Program-made: the position numbers and the translations under genes
Shown here: positions 56,453 to 64,000 of the stretch, piece after piece
Position numbering within the stretch: the first letter of the stretch is position 1
Layout: each line of letters opens with the position of its first letter
Assembly: GCA_021018995.1 (NCBI GenBank)
Contig: CM037597.1
Location: forward strand, 33,234,936 to 33,298,935
Reading direction: 5' to 3'
Origin: Chloranthus sessilifolius
Taxonomy: Eukaryota > Streptophyta > Magnoliopsida > Chloranthales > Chloranthaceae
DNA: 64,000 bases
Notes under the pieces: generated by a model
The model's input: only the letters and a program-made list of their open reading frames with translations
Database searches by the model: none
What the model was told of the DNA's origin: nothing

Positions 56453-57802
56453 TTAGAAGTTACCAGGCTGGGGGTTTGGCTGTTGTTGGCCTGCAGAGGA
56501 AGGTCCAACTTCTTGTTGTTGGAAGTCTTGCTGGAACTCCGGGACGAATAATGTTGCATTTCGAGTGTATTGGGTGGCGTAGTTGCGCGCCCGCCCAATG
56601 TAAGGGTTTGCAGCAGTTTGGAATGTATGTTCCATCATGATATTAGTTGCTTCTTCAATATAATTGATGCGTTGATGGAGCATGTAATGGTTTCGATATA
56701 AATTATCGAATTGGAGGAGGGTTTGCTCATGGTTTTCATGCATGAGCTGGACAAGATCCGCATTTGTAAAAGTCCCTTGTGTCAAAGGGATCGATTCAGT
56801 TTGGGATTGTGGTTGAGGATGAATGGAGGTATCTTGGGTTGGAACAGAAGGGATTTCTTGTTGGGCTTGTGGGGGATGACGAATTCGTTTAGCTTGGTGG
56901 TTAATTACCGCTTGAAAGGAGCGTTGATACACATTTCTCCAAATGGCAAGGCTAAAGACCCTCATATTGTTAGTGCGGACCTCTTCACCCACAGGGATTT
57001 GATAGGGAACTAAATTGACACTATCGAAGTGTCCTTCTAACATGCGAGAGATCAATCGGGGGTAGGGGCAGGAGGGCATAGAACTTGAAACGTTGCTTTG
57101 TAAGTGTTCATTGGCGTACTTAATACCCTCCTAGACTACCACAGGGGCATTTACCCATCGTCCTTCATGGACGGCATAGAGATCATGTAAGAGAGAATCT
57201 CGGCGCTCTCTTTCATGCTGCATGGGATATAGATTACACCGAAATGCATAGTCCAAGAACCACATTTTCTGTCGTAATTGGCTGCGACGAATTGCAAAGC
57301 TGCGATCGAAAGCGGTCTGTCCATCAGTCATCTTAGTGATGATATGATGGAATTTCACATCCCGCTACCTGGGCATTTGTAGTCCTGTGGTCACGTCAAA
57401 ATTAGGACTATAGTCCATAGCTTGAGCTATGTGACGTATATTGAAGAAAAATTTTCTATCATCAATTTTAGTCTCTAATTGACCAACAGTTGGGGAGACT
57501 ATCAAGTTTTGGTAGAACAACCGGACTAAACGAGGATAAAATTGATTGTGAAATGGCCGATACAAGGCGCCTAACTACGCCTGTTCCATGTATCGAATAG
57601 ACCATGCGGTCTGGTCATTTGGGGTTAAGAGTCGATCATCAATGATCCACTCAGGTTCCATGGCTTTCGCAGCCCACCATGGGATGGGCTGTTCGTGCTC
57701 AATGGGTGGATTGATTGGTTTGTGGAAAGGAGCTGGGCCTTTGCCCTTAGCTTTAGCTGAGGCCTTTGAAGGTTTAGAGGCTCCAACCTTTTTAGGAGGC
57801 AT
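56453..57802 (-). pseudogene. E5 extra coding region, putative plant transposon protein-like
   Basis: A sense-strand coding region between chromodomain and 3' LTR, homologous to that of E2. In sense order: Lys/Ala/Pro-rich start PPKKVGASKPSKASAKAKGK (57800), WIIDDRLL, then FYPRLVRLFYQNL (57530), RKFFFNIRHIAQAMDY (57450), KFHHIITKMTDGQ (57350), KMWFLDYAFRCNLYPMQHER (57260), a RWVNAP end, PYPRLISRMLEGHF (57060), and a His/Gln-rich C-terminus with a possible coiled coil (NLYRNHYMLHQRINYIEEA, near 56660). The N-terminal Lys-rich part could bind nucleic acid. The blocks resemble PF20167 as I remember it. Not a known part of Tekay elements. Broken in a few places. An env-like role cannot be supported: no signal peptide or membrane segment is seen. 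Confidence 0.75.
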
Positions 57803-58753
57803 TTTACTATCAAAAAGACAAGGAAGAACAATGGAGTTAGAGATTTGGTTGTTACCTCACAAAGGACCAAAAATCTGCCCGAAATCATAACAAAATCAGG
57901 AAATAGAGAGGTTCTTGGAGTAGATCAGTGACATGCAGCGGCTGTGGACGTGATTTGGAGGTGTGTATGCATGGACATTTGCTTGGAAGGTTGAAGAAAA
58001 CCGAAATATGCACCTTTTTTAACAGATAAAACAAATGAGAATACTTGGATGTGCGTTTCGGACCCAGCAAATCTTAACAGAGTTGCCGCGGCAACACTTA
58101 AGGCTTGCCGTGGAAACTGACTTGCCACGGCCAGCACTAGTCCTTGCCGCGGCAAGGTAGTTCAGGTGTTGGCTGGCCTGGATTTCTGGGCTCCTGATAT
58201 GTGGTGTCAGATTTTTTTGGTACTAGATGTTCTCAACAGATACAAGATCTATATAAAAATATAGTTTAATCTTTTTGATGTATTTTTCTCTATTAAAAAT
58301 TTTTATTTTCATGAAATTTTGACCCATTTTACAATATAGCTTATAAAAATATTATAAATATATTATATTTGGCCATCAATGGACCCGAAATAATCACTTG
58401 TGATATGTGGCAGTAATTTGGGATACACCTGTGCTTATGTGTCGCTGCTTCAAACTTTTAAAATATTTTATTATTTAGTAAAATTATGGTGAATAGTTTT
58501 ATAATTTGATTTGTATAATAATTTTAATGCCAAATCAAATTCTAATGCTAATTCAAATTTTGTTATTTCAATTTATTTGTATCAAGATCCATAAGGTCCA
58601 TAAAATTTACTTAATATATTATATCGGATATAATTTCTTGTTTACTGGTGCAGGGTGCCTTTACAAACTATTTACAATAACATTATAATCTAAGCAATTA
58701 AAATTTATTTGACTAAGTGTAACTATAGTGTACGTGGATTTTAAATACGGACC
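57803..58753 (-). other. E5 spacer between chromodomain and extra coding region
   Basis: Non-coding. From the sense side: AT-rich sequence (58753-58230), the second TTGCCGCGGCAA array (58155-58083), then about 280 bp of pyrimidine-richer leader-like sequence up to the ATG at 57802. Layout parallels the spacer of E2. Confidence 0.7.
58083..58155. repeat. E5 second TTGCCGCGGCAA array, upstream of the extra coding region
   Basis: Copies at 58083 (perfect), 58105 (TTGCCGTGGAAA), 58122 (TTGCCACGGCCA) and 58144 (perfect), spacing 17-22 bp. The same palindrome as in the E5 LTR (54798-54966), found nowhere else in the window. Confidence 0.92.
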
Positions 58754-59140
58754 TTATGTAAATAATGGAGGGTACTGAGCACGAATATCAGCTTCGTGCT
58801 CCCAGGTAGCTTCATGCGATTCATGATTCTTCCATTGAATCAAAACGAGTGGAATTCGTTTTGTTCTCAGAATTTGATCTCTGCGGTCGAAAATCTGACC
58901 TGGTTCTTCGGTCACCGTTAGATCTTCCTGGATGTCCAACGGTTGATAATCCAACACATGCGGCGGATCGCTGACGTACTTTCTCAGCATCGATACGTGA
59001 ACTACGTCATGAATGCCTGCCAGGTGCGGACATAACGCGAGTCGATACACTACTTCTACTCTACCTAGTATAGGGAATGGTCCAATGTAACGAGGATTCA
59101 ACTTGCCTCGTTTCCCAAACCGCATCACGCCTTTTGTCAA
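58754..59140 (-). pseudogene. E5 integrase C-terminus and chromodomain
   Basis: A continuous 128-codon stretch: GPY/F-type NPRYIGPFPILGRVE, then HDVVHVSMLRKYVSDPPHVL, then the chromodomain with EEPGQIFDRRDQILRTKRIP, VLIQWKNHESHEATWEHE and a short tail. The aromatic and acidic pattern is that of plant chromovirus chromodomains, which are thought to bind modified histones and bias insertion. Confidence 0.92.
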
Positions 59141-60370
59141 AGAGATTTTGATAAAGACGTGTTCGCCAATCTGAAAATCATTTCATTAGACTGATAATGA
59201 GCTTTTGGTCAATTTATAGAAGACTTATCAATGTTAATCATTACCAGAAAATCAACACTGGTTCTTTTGAGATCAGCGTAACACTTTTGTCGACTCTGAG
59301 CACTCTTCAATCGTTCCCGAATAACATGAACAACTGCATTGGTGCTTTCTATCAGATCAGGGCCTAAAATCAACAGCTCTCCAGCTTCTTCCCAGTTAAT
59401 CTGAGATTTACATCGGCGTCCATACAGTGCTTCGAACGATGCCATACCGATGCTTGACTGGAAACTGTTATTGTATGCGAATTCGATTAGGGGTAAGTGT
59501 TTATCCCATGATCCTTGAAAATCGAGCATACAGGCCCTTAACATATCCTCAATCACTTGGTTCACCCTTTTTGTCTGCCCGTCAATCTGATGATGAAATG
59601 TTGTACTGAAGTCTAACTTGGAACCCATACCTTCTTGGAAACTTTGCCAAAATCGCGAAGTGTATAAAGGATCGCGATCTGACACGATGCTTACAGGTAT
59701 CCCATGTAATCGTACAATCTCCCTCAGATAAACTTCATCTAATTTGGATATTGTATATCGTGTACTATAGGGTAAAAAATACGCCGATTTGGTGAGACAA
59801 TCGACAATCACCCAAATGGCATTGTAACCCTTCTGAGTACGGGGCAAACCGAGAATGAAATCCATGGAAATATTTTCCCATTTCCATTCTGGAATAGGTA
59901 ATGGCTATAGTAGACCAGCAGGATGTTTGTGCTCGACCTTGACTTGCTGACAAGTCAAACACTTTGAAACATATTCTGCTACATCACGTTTTAGACCATT
60001 CCACCAGAACATCTGTTTAAGATCCTGGTACATCTTCGTACTACCAGAGTGAATAACATATGCTGACTTGTGAGCTTCTTCGAGGATTTCTTGACATAAG
60101 GCATGATCATCAGGTACACATACTCGTCCTCGAAATAATAACGACCCATCGTCCTTTATTGTGAATTCTGGCTGTAGCCCACTTTGTACCCCTTGTTGGA
60201 TGGAAATAAGCTTTGCATCTTGCATCTGGAGCTTTCTGATCCTATTAAATAGTGGAGCTCGGATCATTACTGTAGCAAGTAAACCTCCAATTGACGTTGC
60301 TTGCAGAGTAGCACTCGATGACACAATGTCATTGAGTAGTTTCCATCTTTGTAATCGTGTCACAAGATGA
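59141..60370 (-). pseudogene. E5 integrase: zinc-binding and catalytic core
   Basis: Sense order: zinc-binding region about 60080-59930 (HKSAYVIHSGSTKMYQDLKQ, CLTCQQVKVEHKHPAG), then the core from 59865 with DFILGLPRTQKGYNAIW, VDCLTKSAYFL, VSDRDPLYTSRFWQSF, WDKHLPLIEFAYNNSF and EALYGRRCKSQINW. It inserts the DNA copy into the chromosome. Confidence 0.9.
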
Positions 60371-60980
60371 GATAACTGAGCGTAGGATTTTCGGCTAAGC
60401 TCATCAGCTACAACATTGGCTTTACCGGGATGGTACTAAATAGAACAGTCGTAGTCTTTCAAAATTTCCATCCACCTTCTCTGTCTTAAATTTAACTCTT
60501 TCTGAGTGAAGAGGTATTTAAGACTCTTGTGATCGGTGAAGATCTCGAAGGTTTCACCGTACAGATAGTGTCTCCAGATTTTTAATGCGAAAATAACTGC
60601 TGCTAGTTCTAGGTCATGAGTGGGATAATTCTTCTCATGGTCTTTCAGCTGACGAGAACCATATGCAATTTCCCGTTCCCATTGGTTTAATACACACCCT
60701 AGCCCACTGTATGAGGCATCACTGAAGACGACAAAACCACCACTACTGGATGGTAATGCTAGAACAGGTGCAGAAGTAAGTCTCCTTTTCAATTCTTGGA
60801 AACCTTGTTCGCATGCCTCGGTCCACTCGAATTTAACATTCTTTCGAGTGAGCTGCGTGAGTGTTCCAGCAAGTCGTGAAAAACCTTCAACGAAGCGTTG
60901 ATAATAACTTGCAAGACCTAAAAACTTTTGATCTCGGTTACTGTCTGTGGCTGCTTCTACTATACTACAACTTTATTCTT
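60371..60980 (-). pseudogene. E5 RNase H
   Basis: [48 protein letters not shown] and [20 protein letters not shown] in order, the standard chromovirus RNase H with a single domain. Confidence 0.9.
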
Positions 60981-61720
60981 TACAGGATCAACCGTGATAC
61001 CTACTTCAGAGATAATATGCCCTAGAAAACTGACTTGATTCAACTAGAAGTCGCATTTACTAAATTTAGCATATAACTATGAATCTCTCAGTGTTTGTAA
61101 TGTCAAACGTAGATGATCTTCATGCTCTATCTTTGTCTTGGAATAAATGAGTATATCGTCTATGAATACTACGATACACAGATCAAGGTAAGGTTTGAAG
61201 ACTCTATTCATCAAGTCCATAAAAGCAGCTGGTGCGTTGGTCAACCCAAAGGGCATGACAAGAAACTCGTAATGACCATAACGTGTTCGGAAAGCTGTCT
61301 TCGAAATATCTTCAGCTTTCACCTTCATCTGGTGATAACCTGATCGTAGGTCAATTTTTGAAAAGAACCATGCTCCTTGTAACTGAAAAAAGAGATCGTC
61401 GATTCGAGGAAGCGGATATCTATTCTTGATCGTCAGTTTATTGAGTTGACGATAATCAATGCAGAGGCGCATTGAACCGTCCTTCTTTTTCATAAATAAC
61501 ACCGGTGCACCCCATGGAGACACACTCGGTCTGATAAAGCCTTTGTCAAGAAGCTCTTGTAATTGCTCCTTAAGCTCTTTCAACTCTGCCGACGCCATTC
61601 TGCATGGTGCGTTCGATACTGGATCGGTACCTGGAGCTAATTCAATAGCAAATTCTACTTCCCTATCAGGTGGTAGTCTTGGCAGCTCATCAGGAAACAC
61701 ATCTAAAAATTCATAAATGA
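60981..61720 (-). pseudogene. E5 reverse transcriptase
   Basis: Sense order: [19 protein letters not shown] linker, [71 protein letters not shown] and the catalytic [13 protein letters not shown] block near 61150. Close to the E1 RT in sequence. Confidence 0.92.
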
Positions 61721-62240
61721 TTGGTACTTCAGAAAGTGACATTTTATTCACTTTCTGTTCATCACTTTGTATGAAAGCAATATACCCTTGAGCACCTTCA
61801 TCAAGTAATTGTCGTGCTCGAATTGCGGATATCAGCGAAAGATTAGTTGACGATATGCCATAAAATTTAGCTGATCTCTTCTTTTGCGAACGAAAAGAGA
61901 CAATCTTCTTGCGATAGTCAACGTTCGCATGGTGAGTGAACAACCAATCCATGCCATGGATCACATCATATCCTTGCATCGGTAACAAGATCAAATCAGC
62001 TACTGCTTCATATCCCCAGTCATCCTTGATTGAAACCATAATCGACTGGTAAACTTTATCAGTCGTGAGGGATTGTCCAGTCGGAAGGGTAACGTCAAGA
62101 ATAAAGTAGAGAGGTTCTAGAGTACCTCCTATCTTCTTTAATTTTTCAGCAAATTGGGGTGTGACAAACGAGTGTGTAGATCCAGGATCTATCAAGACTC
62201 GTGCGTTATAACACAGATAATCATCTTTTGGATATAATTG
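61721..62240 (-). pseudogene. E5 aspartic protease region
   Basis: [18 protein letters not shown] near 62180 and [20 protein letters not shown] near 61950, the chromovirus retropepsin pattern, in one open stretch with RT. It processes the polyprotein. Confidence 0.9.
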
Positions 62241-62383
62241 TAATATACCTAAAGCATATAGACTAATGTTAGTTATATTACCTATTTATCTCAAATATTT
62301 AAAATAATAAATATGTCAATCTAGGAATTTAGCATGTAATGTTCATAGTTAACTATATGCACCTTCTCTATCTAAAATAATAA

Positions 62384-62960
62384 TTAATTGCAAACTTTAA
62401 TATAAAAGTAATGGACAGCCATACCTTGAATGATGTCATGGCTAGTTCTCGCATCTGTTGCAGTGACAGCATAAGCTCGGCCTTGTACCATGGGCCATGC
62501 CGATCGTAAAACTGGTCTTGCCTTTGTCGCTATTCCAACCATTTCTGGACATTCTCGGATCTGATGTCCCATTTTGCCATATCGAAAACATGCACCAGAA
62601 GCTTTACGACACTCATCGGTCTTGTGTGCCTTCCCACATTTCCCACAAATTTCTTTGGAGGCAACTGATGACGCTGTATAAGATCCCATGCGAGAACTTG
62701 TCGGCCGTACTTGAGAAAACCCAGATGTACTTTGAGCCACTGGTGAATAAGACTGATTCGGTACACGTGGAATCCTTGATGGTGCTGAGAATACCGATGG
62801 ATTGTAAGCCCGTGCATATGCTCCCGCAGCCTGTTGAAATGTTGTCTATCCTTGGAATCGTGGTCGCTTATTAATTTGGCCCGCACTATAGGATTGTGGA
62901 GCTTTTCTGGCCTTCTACTTTTCGTCTCTCCTTTTGAACATGGTGTCCACATCGGTTTCC
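62384..62960 (-). pseudogene. E5 gag nucleocapsid region
   Basis: A zinc-knuckle module ICGKCGKAHKTDECR ... GACFRYGKMGHQIRECP at about 62560-62660, preceded by a Ser/Gln-rich linker. It binds the element RNA. Confidence 0.88.
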
Positions 62961-63766
62961 GTGACCAATGCCAATTTCATCACATGGGCATAAGTCGTTG
63001 CCTGAAATAATGAAATGCGCTCTTTGATCAGAGGTTTCAAACCCCTCTCAAACTTTTGGGTTTTCATCAGCTCGGTGGCTACTAACAGCGGTGCAAAGCG
63101 AGAGAGACGAGTAAATTCTGATTCATATTCTCTAACTATCATCTGCCCTTGTACCAATGTTGCAAACTGTACCTCGAGCTTATACCTCTCAAGCGCTGGA
63201 AAATATTTTTCATTAAAGGTCTCAATAAATTCTGCCCATGTTGATGGTACTCCAGGCATCCGTGTTCTTTCGACAGACTGCCACCATGGCTCTGCCTCAC
63301 TCTCTAATTTGTACGCTGCCCAACTCACTTTTTCTTCCTCGGTACAAGTGACTCGATGCAGTACTTTCTCAATCTGTGTTAACCACTTCTCAGCCTCCAT
63401 TGGGTCATGCTGACTATAGAAACTTCGTGGTCGAAGTCGAATAAAGTCCGTAAAGCCCTCGGGACGTCGAACAGCAAGCATGGCCATAGTGTTGACCATG
63501 GTCTCCATCAACTGCGGATGGTGTCCCGCATTTTGTTCCATACCATGAACACTTCCCATCAGTGGAGTATGTATCACTGGCGAAGTTTGCTCTGGCGGAG
63601 GATGCTCTGCAACATTCTCCATTGTCGTTCGACATTCAACCAGATGGGCATTCTCACCACTCCTCGAAGCAATGTCATGCTCGTGCCCAGCTACTGGAAT
63701 AGTATTCGGTCCAGTGCGATGAGGTAACAGTGGTCTACCCCTGCCTCTTCCACGATGCAGAGGCAT
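62915..63766 (-). pseudogene. E5 gag capsid region
   Basis: A 283-codon open stretch starting at the first ATG (63766) with PLHRGRGRGRPLLPHR. It continues with the capsid words RPRSFYSQHDPMEAEKWLTQ, EEKVSWAAYKLESEAEPWW, WAEFIETFNEKYFPALE, REYESEFTRLSRFAPLL and RGLKPLIKERISL, the Retrotrans_gag pattern. Confidence 0.92.
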
Positions 63767-63894
63767 CTTAACCTAATCAGATAAAAACTTGATCAGACAT
63801 ACAACTCAATCTAACTCCTACCACTATTCTATTAACAGATATTTTACCATATTTGTATATGTTAGAGTTCGGTCTCCAATGACTTAACGCCGGA

Positions 63895-63906
63895 GCTCTG
63901 ATACCA
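63895..63906 (-). other. E5 primer binding site (initiator tRNA-Met)
   Basis: Sense TGGTATCAGAGC, 2 nt from the LTR boundary, complementary to the 3' end of initiator tRNA-Met. Confidence 0.92.
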
Positions 63907-63908
63907 CC

Positions 63909-64000
63909 TATGACAGCCCGACGTTTTCCCGTCTCTAAACTGGGAAAGGTCGCGCCATCAGATCACCTGATATGATCCTTTCATCAAGGTGTTATTTCTT
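63909..64000 (-). repeat. E5 5' LTR, first 92 bases in view
   Basis: Matches 53233-53324 with 87 of 92 identical bases. The five differences are transitions confined to the outer 21 bases. The rest of the LTR lies outside. Confidence 0.92.

Larger units (their letters stand above)
53233..64000 (-). mobile_element. E5: chromovirus (Tekay-like) with an extra 3' coding region, nested in E4
   Basis: On the minus strand, in sense order: 5' LTR (from 63909, runs off the window), primer site, gag, protease, RT, RNase H, integrase with chromodomain, spacer with palindrome array, extra coding region (57802-56453), polypurine tract and 3' LTR (55901-53233). The 92 bases shared by the two LTRs differ at 5 sites, all transitions in the outermost 21 bases, so the element is fairly young. 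It is nested in E4 and hence younger than that array. Broken perhaps six to ten times, the best preserved of the window. Confidence 0.93.

Noticed and set aside
56711-57013. Plus-strand open frame opposite the E5 extra coding region
   Set aside because: Shadow of the minus-strand coding sequence. The minus-strand blocks are conserved with E2, the plus-strand ones are not.
56453-57802. Envelope-like protein
   Set aside because: No signal peptide, membrane segment or furin-like site. The conserved blocks point to the plant transposon protein family instead.

Overview
The window looks like an accessory, repeat-packed stretch of an angiosperm nuclear genome. It is AT-rich and dominated by Ty3/gypsy LTR retrotransposons. 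The chromovirus-type elements with long LTRs have 2.3-2.8 kb LTRs, initiator-tRNA-Met-type primer sites where intact, and chromodomains at the end of integrase where that region is in view. A second lineage is Tat/Ogre-like, with two RNase H regions and a G-patch after protease. No working host gene was found. One host-type membrane-protein gene is present as a pseudogene. The species cannot be named from the sequence.

Layout, left to right. 1-5771: 5' half of a minus-strand chromovirus (E1), from RNase H at the window edge to its 5' LTR. 5772-13522: low-coding stretch with local repeats, a microsatellite, hAT-like and CACTA-like termini, a six-segment membrane-protein pseudogene (12130-12946) and a 158-bp CACTA-type MITE with a clear target duplication. 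13523-25332: plus-strand chromovirus E2, whose 3' LTR is interrupted by another LTR (E3, 25333-27366), itself interrupted by a Tat-like element (27367 to about 38612) that has no 3' LTR here. 38613-40640: unassigned. 40641-53232: a tandem internal-LTR-internal-LTR-internal array (E4) of a pol-less element, period about 6.4 kb. 53233-64000: minus-strand chromovirus E5, inserted into the last internal copy of E4 and running off the window.

The most interesting signals are these. (1) E2 and E5 are chromoviruses with different LTRs and opposite orientation, yet both carry the same kind of extra sense-strand coding region between chromodomain and 3' LTR, resembling the 'putative plant transposon protein' family. 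(2) Each LTR family carries an array of its own short palindrome at the same place in the transcribed part of the LTR, about 500 nt after the TATA box: TTGATCGATCAA in E1, TCGAACGATCGA-like in E2, TTCGAA-based in E3, TCGATCGATCAAA in E4, TTGCCGCGGCAA in E5. (3) In both elements with the extra coding region, the family's palindrome array occurs a second time directly upstream of that region. The palindromes differ between families but their two positions do not, which suggests a recognition site paired with the extra protein or a second leader or promoter. (4) Around the arrays, the unrelated-looking LTRs share an ordered ladder of short conserved blocks, including an AAATATC-N3-GATATTT dyad just upstream of TATA.

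All retroelements are treated as fossils. All are broken, E5 least so.
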